NCBI GenBank assembly: GCA_030998015.1
Contig: JARWMV010000014.1
Location: forward strand, 1-64,000
Source: Ceratorhiza oryzae-sativae
Lineage: Eukaryota > Basidiomycota > Agaricomycetes > Cantharellales > Ceratobasidiaceae
Direction: 5' to 3'
Length of the DNA: 64,000 nucleotides
The notes under the pieces were generated by a model, which saw only the letters and a program-made list of their open reading frames with translations, searched no databases and was not told the origin of the DNA. Both the position numbers and the translations under genes were made by a program. This document shows positions 52,543-64,000 of the stretch, in pieces. Position 1 is the first letter of the stretch, and every line of letters begins with the position of its first letter.

Positions 52543-53055
52543 GTCAAAAAGATGTCAATGACTTTGAATGCTCCCTGCTTGCACTTTTATACACACAAAA
52601 TACACTGGTGAGTCAAGAAAATTATGTGCTATTTTTCTAGCAAGCATATGACATGCATATAGGACGTCATTGCTGCCCAGTTGAAAATATACATTTTACT
52701 GTAAAATGTACAAACAGCGAGTGCCGCTCCACAATCCCAGCGCTTGGCACCCGTGGGCTCACCCAGGTTTGCTCCCACGCCTAGCGTACCCGCGTCATAT
52801 ATTCCATTCGGTTTCCGGAACCGGCCGAGGCTCTCCAGGTAATTTCCCGCGGGTAATTACCCGGGCTCATCCGAATTCTCGCTATCCATTTTAATCCCTA
52901 GTGGAGACCACATGGATGCGTTAGGCACCGCTACTTAATCAAATTATCTCGAACTATGACCTTAGAACGCAGGAATGGCTTTTATAGGGTGTTCTGAACA
53001 AGTGCAAAGTTTGAAAGTTGATATGATATTAGCAATCCATGACAGCAACCCGACG

Positions 53056-55265
53056 CTATTCATCAATTGTTCCCGATGTGATCACATCGTCTAAGAACAA
53101 GTTGTTCAATCAGTGGGGACACATATCATACGCTATCACTTACCAATTTTCAACACCGCACGAACAAGCTATACAGATCTCATTTAGCGGATCCGTATTT
53201 TCCATAATGGCAATACTTACTTGGGTAGCGAGTAGATACTGCTGTCGTTTCGAGATGAGAGGGTCATAGACGAATTGTTTCTTCATATCTGTAAAGCAAA
53301 CGCTCTTAGCTCCATTGCTTGCTCTCAGGGCGTGTCAACTCGCCTATCTCGCCCTTTCCATTACAGTCAATTCCAAACGTTGAGACACCCTCGTTGATTT
53401 GCCTACTCTTGACCTCAGCCAACGTTTCAATGGGAGAAAGACCGCTATTTTCGGCCAGAGCGAGCGGAACAGCGTCTAAGGCTGAAGCAAATGCACGCAT
53501 GGCGTACTGTTCGATCGATGGGATCTAAGGTTTTGCGATTTAGATGGGTGCGCCTTCCTGTTTCGAGCAGGCTTACCTCGTCCGCGGCCTTGGCAACAGC
53601 CACAGAACAGCTGATTTCTGCGGCCCCTCCTCCATATACGACCCTATTATCAACAACTAGGTTCCGTACCACACAGATCGCGTCATGTAATGCTCGCTTC
53701 GCCTCGTCAATAATCTATCCAAATGGGTGTCAGATGGCTAATCATCGAGGAGAGGAACGGCCTCAGCAGACCATTTTGTTGCTCCCACGAACGAACACTG
53801 TCACAGCTCGGCTGTTGGCGCATTCTTCGATCACAAGCATTTTGTCTCTCGTGGTCCCAAACGACACCTCCCGGACAATACCAGCAGTTCCGAGCTTGTC
53901 GGCTGTTAAATCCTCGAACCTCGGAACGATTCGTCCATTTGTTGCGATCGCAATCAACTAATTAATCGATGAGTTTCGTCTACAACCTCACCATCGACCA
54001 TACCTCAATTTCGGGACCTCCAACCCATCGCACGGCTGGCAGCTCGTTTTGCATCAGCAAATGATTTGCCTCGTCGTCAAAGCCCCACTGGCATATAACT
54101 AGATTTGCACCAGTGTCCTTTACCCGTTTGATCATATCGTTGAACTTTTCTTTCTCGTACTCGCGGAGTTTCTTGTACTCTTCCACGCTTGTGATATCCA
54201 ATTTATGTTTTGTCTTTGGACGCGGGGGCTCAAACGGACATGTGAGAATAGCAAGCTTAGCGTCTGAGACCGAGCGGGGCATTTGCGGATGTGAAAAGTC
54301 TTTGTCGACGACAACGCCTTGAACCAGTGTTGTATCCTCCAAGGCGCCGCCAAGCTTTCCGTCGACCTTGATGAGTTCAAAATCGACATCGCGACGCTGC
54401 AGATCTGCGACAGACAAGACTGCATCGACAGCTATTTGGGCGAATTTCTGGTGTGCCTTTGAGACGCTAAGGTGGGGTTCAGCACGTGAGTAGACAAGAC
54501 GGGTGCGATACTTGCATCTTGCTACCTAGGCTGGTCATGGCGGTCTTTAAGAGATTTTCGGTGTTGTCTTTGGAGAATTCGACGCGGTCGGAAATGCTGT
54601 CGAGGTGACCGACAGCGACTGCGCATGCCTTCTCGAAGCCGTCTGCAATGCGCATGGGGTGTATACCCCGATCGAGGAGTGCTTCGCTCTGCTCCAATAG
54701 TGCTCCAGCCAAGACTGTGCGCATGGTCGTAAGCCTCATTTATTACATTGGCTGGCAGTGATTAGTTTATACTCGCCAACGACACCGGTTGTCCCATCGC
54801 CAATCTCGTCATCTTGGCTCTTGGAGAGTTGAACAAGCAACCTCGCAATCTGATGCTCAACTTCCATCTGGCCGAGGATAGTGGCACCATCATTGGTGAC
54901 GGTTATTTCACCGTCTGGAGATATCATAATCTTGTCCAAACCTTGCGTAGATAACTCGGTGAATGTCTGAGCGACAGCGGTGGAGAGTGTATCATACCTC
55001 GGGGACCCAAAGAGGTCTTGACAATGTTTGCAACCGTACGGGCAGCCAATATGTGAGACTGGCACTAAATGTAACATTGTCTCCCTGCTCGAGGATTGAC
55101 GGGGCTCACTTTAATAGCCTCTAAGCCATGGCTCCTGGTCTTCTTGGCTTGCTCCCTGACTATAATAAACGGGCGACCGTACTAGCGCTCATTAGTCGAA
55201 TGCTTGTCATTCTGGGCGATGCGGTATACCTCGTCGGTAGTATAAACGGCTTGCTGCTGGGCCAT
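53056..55265 (-). CDS. CCT5: Chaperonin TRiC/CCT subunit epsilon
   Basis: Multi-exon. It starts [20 protein letters not shown] at 55,265 and ends [11 protein letters not shown] at 53,056. Family landmarks: [11 protein letters not shown] region, [20 protein letters not shown] (near 54,925), the ATP-site GDGTTGVV (54,790), [15 protein letters not shown], the apical domain [30 protein letters not shown], and the late GGGAAE with [15 protein letters not shown] and [10 protein letters not shown]. The epsilon-type N-terminus and [10 protein letters not shown] support CCT5. It is one of eight subunits folding actin and tubulin in the cytosol. It shares a 120-bp divergent promoter with the NKAP gene. 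Confidence 0.94.
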
Positions 55266-55385
55266 CTCCTGGTCGCGTCGGTTTGAGGGCAAGAGACGCG
55301 TCTCGTGAAAAGTAGCTGACTAATCCTGGACCGCGGACGGGCGCCTAGTCTCCAGCTAGCTGCCTGCCAAGTGCCACCACCAGCA

Positions 55386-56765
<1,380 letters not shown>

Positions 56766-56847
56766 CGAAATTTCCTTGTTTTATACGGTTTCACATGCAG
56801 CAATCGCTATACCATTCGCACATAATTTTGCAAAGGCGCCAAACGGG

Positions 56848-57614
56848 CTACATCATCAACAGGCCCACGGTGCTGACTGCGCTAATCCCAACAACCGCCC
56901 AACCCGAGCGCATGACGGCCCGGTTGCTCATCACTGCCAGAAATGTATGAGTCGCTACTCGGCTTGGCACTAAGACCAGGACTCACGTCTTCCAGCGTCC
57001 CAGAGCAAGTGACGAATCCCATTCCAGCCGTGATAACTAAATGCCATCCCAACAGCGCCCTTGGTGGCATACTTGAACCATTCCGGCAAGCTCGAAACAA
57101 GCCCCACGACGGCTGCGCTGTCGATCGGAACACCAACGACCGGACCGGCAAGATATGCTATCGAGAACCCGTAGAGCACTATGATCGTTGTTAGAAAGGG
57201 CGCGAGGAAACGGATCGGATAGAGGGCTTTCCGGCCCAGGACGTACATACGCTTATTCCGACTCCGGTCACTCGGTTGGCAATGGACCCGATCCAGGTGA
57301 TTTGGGGGCGGTAGATGGTGAAATGGGGACTGGATGGACGACGGACCCGCTGGGCATTCAAGATACTCGTCGCGGCGGAGGGGGGAAGGGATTCGGTCTG
57401 GATGGTGCTGGAAACAAAACTCAGGTGGACGCACGCGCGCGTGGGACTGTGCGCACCGGACGAGCAAGCGAGCCAATGGGGTCGCGCGAGAATGCAATGC
57501 AACTGCACAGGACAAGGGTCAGCAGGCGGCGCACGCGGCGGGTCCGCACATACGCATCGTCCGCGCAGCAGCTGGCTGGCGCCGCAGCGCAATACCAACG
57601 TGGGAGGCGATCAT
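56848..57614 (-). CDS. SDHC: Succinate dehydrogenase cytochrome b subunit (SDHC/Sdh3)
   Basis: Mitochondrial complex II membrane anchor. A basic presequence is followed by RPSSPHFTIYRPQITWIGSI and NRVTGVGIS (57,330-57,250), then an intron (donor GTACGT near 57,250; acceptor CATAG near 57,182). Transmembrane segments follow, including LLYGFSIAYLAGPVVGV. The haem-ligand region YHGWNGIRHLLWDAG (57,025-56,985) comes before a last exon ending AVSTVGLLMM at 56,848. The exact start is uncertain: ATG at 57,614 with one or two further 5' introns is the best fit. The divergent neighbour is MAF1. Confidence 0.9.
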
Positions 57615-57823
57615 CGCGTGCGGTCGACGGCGGCGGGAGACAAGCGGGCGAGACCGGCTCCTCGCCCGGCACGTGATGATCCTCCATCCCGTCACGTGGA
57701 CCTGGGGCGTTTCGCTCGTTCACGCCTTGCGCTCTGTTTTCTGGTTCACACATCGACTCTTCCGTGGCCCACAGGGAAACAGCACACCCCACACAGTAAC
57801 AAAGTTCATCCACACACTGCCCG

Positions 57824-58882
57824 ATGAAGTTCTTGGATCTTCCCGAGCTTGCCCAACTCTCCTCCCAGCTCTCCATCCACCACTCGGCTGAATGCGCAGT
57901 CCGCACCCGCATCGAAGCCTACTCGTGCAAATCAATCACCAAGGAGAAAAAGCTGTTCAAAAATCTCGACACCTCGTTCCTTGAACAGCTCAGCCTGTCG
58001 CCTCCTGACTCCAAGTACGGAATGCCCGTCGATTCAGCATTCGGCCCGCTCGACAAATCCGCCTCTCGGAAAGTCTTGTACCTCCTCATCGCAACTCTCA
58101 ACGTCGCATTCCCAGACCACGACTTTTCCGAAGCCAAGGCAGACCACTTTTGCAAAGAAAAAGACGGCGCAGGGGTGTTGAACTCGTTATCTAATGCCCT
58201 CCTCTCACCCACCCACAGTCGTAGCTTTTCCATTCTAGCACCAACCCCCCGTTCTTATTCGCCCTATCCGTTGGCGTCTCGCGATGGCGTGCACGGAGTA
58301 TTTCCACAGTCCCTGCCCACCTCGTCTTCCCCTGTCAACCATTTCCCAAACACCCATCCCCCGATTGTTTCCGGCACCCATCCGCATCTCTACCAAGTCC
58401 TCGACAGTGTCATTTCCCTAGCTAATTGTGATGTTTACTCCTACTCGCCCGACATGGAGTCTGACCCGCATGCGGATGATAGTGACGAAAGCGCTTCAGA
58501 CTCTTCGGGCTCACCAGGGGATAACGACACATTCGATTTCGAGCCTGATGAATACGAAAGCGATGGCCTAGCTCATTCGGGGTCGCCTCAGTTCCGCGCA
58601 AAGTCCCACTGGGACCAATGGCTAGACAACGAAGATGAACGCGAGCGCGGACGCCAGCACGCACGTGCCCGGCCCCGACTTCCGACACGCAGTCGCGCCA
58701 GCGGGCTCCTCTGGTCCTCTCATTGGTTTTTCCATAATAAGAAGGAAAAACGCATGCTATTCATTTCCACCTGGGCTCGGCGCCGTCATTCATCGGACAG
58801 CTGGAGCCAAGACCGGCTCGACACCTTCACTGCTTGGGAGGGCGCTATGGGTGCAGGAGCGCGAGCAGCTGGGGTTTGGTAG
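57824..58882 (+). CDS. MAF1: Maf1, repressor of RNA polymerase III
   Basis: A single 352-codon frame. The A box is MKFLDLPELAQLSSQLS and the RIEAYSCK-KKLFKNLD segment (57,824-57,975), followed by a fungal-type long Ser/Pro linker with an acidic patch (DADDSDESASDSSGSPGDND). The C-terminal box is LLWSSHWFFHNKKEKRMLFI then STWARRR (58,706-58,785). Maf1 is nuclear/cytoplasmic and shuts off tRNA and 5S synthesis under stress; it is regulated by phosphorylation, and the Ser-rich linker suits that. The linker between about 58,640 and 58,700 may hide a small in-frame intron. Confidence 0.9.
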   Translation: MKFLDLPELAQLSSQLSIHHSAECAVRTRIEAYSCKSITKEKKLFKNLDTSFLEQLSLSPPDSKYGMPVDSAFGPLDKSASRKVLYLLIATLNVAFPDHDFSEAKADHFCKEKDGAGVLNSLSNALLSPTHSRSFSILAPTPRSYSPYPLASRDGVHGVFPQSLPTSSSPVNHFPNTHPPIVSGTHPHLYQVLDSVISLANCDVYSYSPDMESDPHADDSDESASDSSGSPGDNDTFDFEPDEYESDGLAHSGSPQFRAKSHWDQWLDNEDERERGRQHARARPRLPTRSRASGLLWSSHWFFHNKKEKRMLFISTWARRRHSSDSWSQDRLDTFTAWEGAMGAGARAAGVW

Positions 58883-59237
58883 CATCGAATTCATGGTCAG
58901 AACGATTTATTCCAATAATTTGCCCCATTGATCCATCCGGTCAGTCACATTCCCTTGTGGCATCGGTCAACGTATGTTTATGTAACCCTTTGTGCTGTGC
59001 AGTCTCTTTTGTAGCCTTTCATAACCACTTGTCGCCTAAACCGGATGTAGGCTTGTATTCCCACGTAGTTCTGCGCTGTTTCTTATCGTACGATTATCCT
59101 ACTTTTGCTTGCTGACTGTACCGCTATTTTACTTGCTACGGATTTGTGTCCAAGATGCGGGAATACGGGTAAACTTTGGCTAACAACTTCTATAATCCGG
59201 GTCAAACCACCACGCGCAGAATGAAACCCAGATCGCA

Positions 59238-60250
59238 TCAGCTGGAAGGCTTCGGCCCCTGGTCATTCAACCAGTCTGGCACTCGGCTCTTTGGGTTCGT
59301 CTTCTTGACGGATGTGACCTGCCGGATATATGCATCATGAGTCAACCCTTTTTTCATCTTATCTCGAATGTATCCAGGAAAGTTAAATGGCCTCGGGCGG
59401 CTCGAAGCGTAACCCCAACCATAGCCTGGCGATTTCCCGCCCATACCGGGAGTTGCCGAGTAGAAACCGTGACGCCCATTTTTCGACCGAAATTTATATG
59501 AGGACACCGTTCCACTCGATTGCAAGCGGGTCAACGGTGTACCTTTAGGCTTGGGCTTCGTATCGAGTACTCGTATTACGTCCACCTTGCGTTTCAGCCG
59601 AGATGCACTGCTTTGTGAACTCTCGAGAATAGCCATCGATCCGGGATCCTTAAAGTCTAAAGCTTGGTAAACTTTTGCTTCGTACTGCCTCAAGGTAGGC
59701 TAAGAGTTGTTCAGTAAACCGTGGGAAGGGTCCACAAAGACTCACATAACGGATTACGGATTCCTCCAATATCGTTTTGATATTTATTGCGGCAGATCGA
59801 GCTTTCCGGCTCCTTTCGCTCTCTGCTTCTTCGTCATCCTCTATTGGTGTTACTCTTGGGCGACTACTTAGAGAGTCAATCAAATTTTCATACTTTTATC
59901 GGATAGAGAGCGTGCCTTGGCCAATCCATCGACATCCGCGGGTCTGACAGCTGTATGGATAAACCGTCGATTAGTCTAAGCTCTAAAAAATCAATGACCT
60001 TCCTCAGCGTCTCGTGGTTATGTCATTCGTTCATACCGGTTTCCTCGCCCATGTTCTTTTCAAGACACCGGGCCGCGACCCGTTTTCTCCTCTGGTTGAT
60101 TGCCCCATTGAAATCGCCTCGCATAGGACTCAGCATAACTTCAAGACTGGTGAGAGCTTCAGTTTTTTGCTCGCTGCTTATTGTAGGAAAGTGCTCAGTC
60201 CCTCCTCCGAGACACATGTCACCTAGTTCATCCCGTGAGACCAGCACCAA
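59238..60250 (-). CDS. Uncharacterised multi-exon protein
   Basis: Minus-strand exons: about 60,250-60,030 (MVLVSRDELGDMCLGGGTE; NQRRKRVAARCLEKNMGEE), a middle part 59,870-59,755 (RPRVTPIEDDEEAESERSR; AAINIKTILEESVIRY), and a last exon 59,693-59,238 (LRQYEAKVYQALDFKDPGSM; KRKVDVIRVLDTKPKPKG; PFNFPGYIRDKMKKGLTHDA). No domain recognised. CpG-normal composition, splice signals at frame ends (donor GTGAGT near 59,745, acceptor near 59,700) and gene-dense surroundings suggest it is real. Exon limits in 59,880-60,030 are uncertain. Confidence 0.6.
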
Positions 60251-60507
60251 TGCTTCAGATAGTGCAAGGTGCGGGTTTTGGTATTTTTTAACTCTGGACA
60301 GGTGAGGAATTAGCGTATTGTCTTCTGGCTTCTCATACGAGCTTGCCTTGACATGTGGAGCCGGACGCTAGAACTGTTTCAGTATTGGTTCTTTGGTCAA
60401 TGCCACATTGAGGGGGATCGACCACGTGATGGTGCCTCTTTTAAAATTTGACGTATGGTCGGAAATTCGTCCATTTGGTTCAAGATCAGCGCTTGCAACC
60501 TCCCACA

Positions 60508-61494
60508 ATGGCCCCTCTTGCACCTTCCAAGCTCAAGCTCTCATCCAAGCCCAAAAGGCCGAAATTTTCACCAAAGTCTCCCTTAAATTCTTCAACTCAT
60601 GCCCACCCAAGCCCCTTGATCGCGAAACCAAAGCCAAATCCAACAAAAGAGGACGAGCCGCAAGATGCAGAGCACGAAATGCAACTTCATGGTTTCTCAT
60701 CTGATGAAGACTCCTCGGATGAGGAAGACGATACCAATTCTCCAGAGCTACCTGGTATAGATGTCAGCAAACTCCCTATGGTTGCAAAGGACGACTTAGC
60801 TGTGAAGAGAAGACTCGAGGTAGCGAAGAAAACCCCTGTGAGCATAGGTTTATCTGACCGACTTCTCGGGATTAGCCCACTGACAAATTACAGACTCAAG
60901 ACCGGGGAGTCCTGTATCTCGCACGAATACCTCATGGCTTTTATGAAGCAGAAATGAAAGCTTATTTCTCTCAATTCGGCACCGTGACCCGCCTGAGATT
61001 GTCCCGAAACAAGAAGGCATGTGCCTCGTTTGTTGGAAGGTTTCAGGCATGATAACTCGCTTTTAGACCGGCAGGTCCAAACATTACGGATTTATTGAAT
61101 TTGACTCGGCCTCTGTCGCTCAAATAGTGAGCGAGACCATGGACAACTACCTGCTTATGGGACATATTTTGCAATGCAAACTAATCCCTAAAGACGAAGT
61201 TCATCCAGAGCTTTGGGTGGGGTCGAACCGAAAGTGGAGGGTCGTTCCTCGAGATCGAGTGCATCGCGTGCAGCACAACAAGGTAGCACCCTTTGGCCCT
61301 TCTTGAGCACGAGTATTTATCCAATCGTATAGGCACGCACCGTCGACCAACAGCGGCGAATCGAGCAGAAAATTCTCAGGAGACAAGCCCGCCGCCAGGC
61401 AAAAATTGACTCTGCTGGCATCGGGTACAACATTGGCGTTGCTGGATATGTGAGTTGTTTATGGCCATATCCACGAATGCAGATGTTGATAATA
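60508..61494 (+). CDS. NOP15: NIFK/Nop15-type nucleolar RNA-binding protein
   Basis: Starts [20 protein letters not shown] at 60,508. The N-terminus is basic with acidic stretches ([10 protein letters not shown]). After an intron near 60,836-60,900 comes one [23 protein letters not shown] (RNP2) and [14 protein letters not shown] (RNP1; 61,071-61,112). The C-terminal tail is [20 protein letters not shown] with [11 protein letters not shown]. The intron 61,016-61,066 uses a GC donor (GCATGT) if the frame is to continue as KKTGRSK. The family acts in 60S subunit assembly (ITS2 processing). The 3' end is either at 61,494 or after another small exon. Confidence 0.88.
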
Positions 61495-62333
61495 TGAAAA
61501 GCGGACTCCCGTGTCGTGAAAATGATACCTCTCACTATCCATTCATGACTAAATCAATCATGTACGTTGCCCGATGGTCTCGGTGTTTCAGTGATTTACG
61601 GTTCCATCAACTTTTATCGGCCAAATCACTTGCTATCCATCTTGTGGTTGCCGTATGCTGCAACACACCTGTAATTTACACGATAATACTCATTTCGTCA
61701 GGTTTCCAACTAAGTAGAATCAACGGTTTGTACAGAATAATCATTGGTAGGTATTTCCATTCATACGTCTGGCTTCAGAGCCCAGGATCATATTGCGCGT
61801 TTGATAAAAATAGCACACCTGATGCTTTACTGTCTGAGTCGGGGAAACATGGCCGGGAAATTGTTCGGCCCTAGCCGGGATTTTGCCTCCACGCATCATT
61901 GCAAGAATGGCATGTATTCGGTCTATTTAGATCGATTAAATTTCGGGGCCAACTGTTTCTCAAGAGTCCCATTGCTCAGTCACCTCTAAATCCCCATGTT
62001 CGGTTGACTGGGGGTTCTTTTGTCATTGCGTTTGTTGTCTCTATGCGGCTCAATGCTGTTTTGATCCAGCGGCTGCATTTGGATCTGCATACACGGAGGA
62101 TACGTCGACGACCACGGGAAGGTCCTCATAGAAGACCCTCTTTGCAGCTGAACGTCTAGTATCGAATCCACCCTCTGAGTCAACGATTCTCGATATGCCG
62201 CTCCAAGGCCCATTTACCCAAGCTATTTTTGTGAACCTCGGATTGCCAGAAAGCCACATATATCTGCCATTGCGTATCCCGATGAATGTATTGAGTATTA
62301 CACATATTTATTGTACGTAGGTGTTGAAGCGGG
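61495..62333. other. Intergenic, no gene seen
   Basis: Short ORFs on both strands (61,744-61,989; 61,986-62,213) lack domain motifs and splice support. No repeats or RNA genes recognised. It separates NIFK and the Wss1-like gene, which are convergent. Confidence 0.55.
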
Positions 62334-64000
62334 TTACGCCGTAACCTGAGTCTGGCCACGACGGGTGTTGCAGGCTTGGCAAACACCGTAGTCGTCATGG
62401 TTCAGGCTGAAGAGAAAAGTTGAGTTCGCATTGTGGGAAAACCAAACCAACATACCAAGTACACACTAAGCATGCCCATTCATCCGACGCTGTATGCTGC
62501 ATTTCCTTCGATTTTGCCTCACCCCCGGATGAATTATGCCTATTGGAATCTGGTTGTCTTGCCCCCAGAGATTGAGATCCGATTGTTAGCGGCTTGCTGG
62601 CTCCCAAGCGGTGCGTGCCAACTAGACCCAGCCGTTCTCTCTTGTGGTGTTGAATCTCAGTGCGAAGCATGCTAGTCAATAAAGCTGTTTGTTTCTTGGG
62701 CTTTAAGGAACTGGTGCCAGGCATAGAAGTAGAAGTATCAGTTTTAACCCCAACAGACTCGTCGTCTGATATCAAGGTGAGAATGTCATCACTGCCTTCG
62801 TCAATTTCGGGCGTTCCTATCGTAGAGTGAAATTTCCAGCCAACCCCCGCGTCGGTGAGCAGCTTTTGACGAGATGTATCAGTTTCCTCAAATCCTTCGG
62901 ATTCGGACTCTGACTCGTCCAGAGCAATTATTTCTGCTGATTCCGAACCTGGGAGCAAGTGGCAGTGGGTTAGCACGCATTCTGGTGTTGGACATTCTTT
63001 CTCTACCTGGATCTTGTAGAGTCTGAAGCCGTTTCTCTATTGCTTTCAGTCGAGCATCCCTCTCCTTCGCACTGTGGATGCTGGTTGAGCCGTGAGGCCC
63101 CATGAGCAGCTCCGCATGCCTACCTCCGGGTGCTCCTCCTGAAGCCAATTCCTTTCTTCTTTTCAGATTCGTCCGTGATGTGCGAGTTCAAGGCTTGCCC
63201 GTCTCCTTCAAACGCATACTTGGATGCTACGCGCGTTCCAGGTTTACGTCGCTTCGCTGTGGGTGCCTGAGGGGCACGTTGACGGTGTTTACGACTATAT
63301 TGGCGTTAAACAATCAATCAAGCGAAAATAACACTTGCATACCCAAGTGTAGAAGCTTTCTGGCGTTGTTGAGCACCCCCACACAGATACTCCGGAAGAT
63401 CTTCACCGGCTTGCCCTAGGCCGTTGCCTGAGACCTGAATAGAATCACCAAGTCGAATACCCGAAGAGTACATGCCTGATATAATTCAGCATGTTTCAAG
63501 TCTCAAATATCCGCTCCCTTACCGTCTCCAAAATAGCCGTTGCTTCTGAGCACGGCGACTTCGCTGCACAATTGGGCATTCATTTGTTGAAACCCGATCC
63601 CATGATTCATGTGCTGAGGAATAGGCCACGATTAGCTATAGTGACGTGCCAAGTATTTCGGTTTACTTTAATGTGCGCTAGCTGGCAAGGCATTATATGA
63701 GGACACACAAGTTCCATGATACTCTTGGTACTTACTTCATGGCAAACAACTTGTATAAGCTGTTGTGTACCATAGAATCGCCCATCAGAGCGCCGTAAAA
63801 CTATTTCTTGAGAGCCGGTTAGAAAGTTTTATTCGACTTGATCTATGAGCGCCTACCTATCGTTTCCCCGGCGTTCCAATTGCGACCAAGAAACACAGTA
63901 TTGTGCTAGCAGCAGTAACATAAATAGACGGCGCTTGAGGTTTGGTCGTCAAGACTTACTTCATACTGTATGTGGTTAGTTAGGGTGAGATAGTAGGTTT
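62334..64000 (-). CDS. Wss1/SPRTN-like WLM-domain metalloprotease, 5' end outside window
   Basis: Exons from right to left: NTVFLGRNWNAGE (63,895-63,860), EIVLRRSDGRFYGTQQLIQV to HE (63,810-63,735), LAHIK (63,690-63,675) and HMNHGIGFQQMNAQLCSEVA (63,625-63,515). Together they make the WLM zinc site HELAHIKHMNH. Then come SKYAFEGDGQALN, GGAPGGRHAELL and KAIEKRLQTLQDPG (63,040), an acidic Ser-rich part with SDDILTLISDDE (SUMO-interaction-like), and WACLVCTW with CQACNTRR, a zinc-ribbon end at 62,334. The family cleaves DNA-protein crosslinks in the nucleus. The introns are many and small. Confidence 0.87.

Larger units (their letters stand above)
48410..52900 (-). mobile_element. hAT transposon, complete ends, GTGGAGAC duplication
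   Basis: Ends TAAGGATCAAAATGG (left) and, inverted, TAGGGATTAAAATGG (right). The 8-bp duplication GTGGAGAC lies at 48,402-48,409 and 52,901-52,908. It encloses a minus-strand transposase and the solo LTR C copy 5. Without the LTR it is about 3.3 kb. The right 200 bp are CpG-rich with repeated CCCAGC/ACCCGTGGG motifs; the left end is CpG-depleted. Confidence 0.92.

Noticed and set aside
56993..57912. Long minus- and plus-strand ORFs overlapping SDHC and MAF1 (for example 57,334-57,891)
   Set aside because: These are high-GC shadow frames opposite SDHC exons and the divergent promoter; they show no family motifs.

Overview
The window is fungal nuclear DNA. It comes from a basidiomycete, most likely an Agaricomycete; the gene content and transposon style fit Rhizoctonia/Ceratobasidium, but that placement is inference. 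Short spliceosomal introns of about 45-65 bp, an Atg8 gene in five exons, and a housekeeping set (ATG8, DnaJ, NSUN5/RCM1, MSL5/SF1, CCT5, NKAP, SDHC, MAF1, NIFK/NOP15, Wss1-like protease) support this.

Layout. 1-32,000 is a nested transposon block. 32,493-42,329 is a host-gene island: ATG8, DnaJ, NSUN5, MSL5. 42,528-52,900 is a second transposon block, a Tc1/mariner element through to a complete-ended hAT. 53,056-64,000 is a dense host-gene region: CCT5, NKAP, SDHC, MAF1, an unknown gene, NIFK, Wss1.

The main discovery is element B (5,531-16,108), a Ty3/gypsy chromovirus with 775/776-bp LTRs and a perfect 5-bp target duplication (GACAG). It sits inside an older Ty3/gypsy element (A, minus strand). 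Downstream of its chromodomain integrase and before its 3' LTR, B carries an extra cassette of about 3.6 kb. The cassette holds a forward ORF of unknown function (ORF1), a spliced antisense Cys-rich ORF (ORF2), and a forward gene for a CRESS-DNA-virus-type Rep. The Rep has an HUH endonuclease domain (motifs LLTWS, HVH, YLWK) and a superfamily 3 helicase domain (GETGTGKT, ILDDM, ILGNS). After Rep lies a tRNA-like structure with Pol III A and B boxes. A strongly diverged, CpG-depleted second copy (B', 21,622-27,540) keeps all three ORFs, the antisense intron, the intergenic region and the tRNA-like fold. The cassette is therefore an established part of this retrotransposon lineage, not an accident of one insertion.

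Other mobile DNA. A 1,308-bp LTR family (C) occurs five times with no internal region; three copies have perfect 5-bp duplications (CCCAG, CTACC, GAAAC). There is also a hAT element with an 8-bp duplication (GTGGAGAC), a hAT-type MITE (ATGTACCT), two Tc1/mariner-type elements with TA duplications, a TIR MITE and foldbacks. CpG depletion marks the old repeats. It stops abruptly inside the outermost ends of the Tc1 and hAT elements where they meet host genes, which reads as the fossil edge of a methylated domain.

Limits. Exon boundaries were read by eye from splice signals and family motifs. No alignments, searches or folding programs were run.
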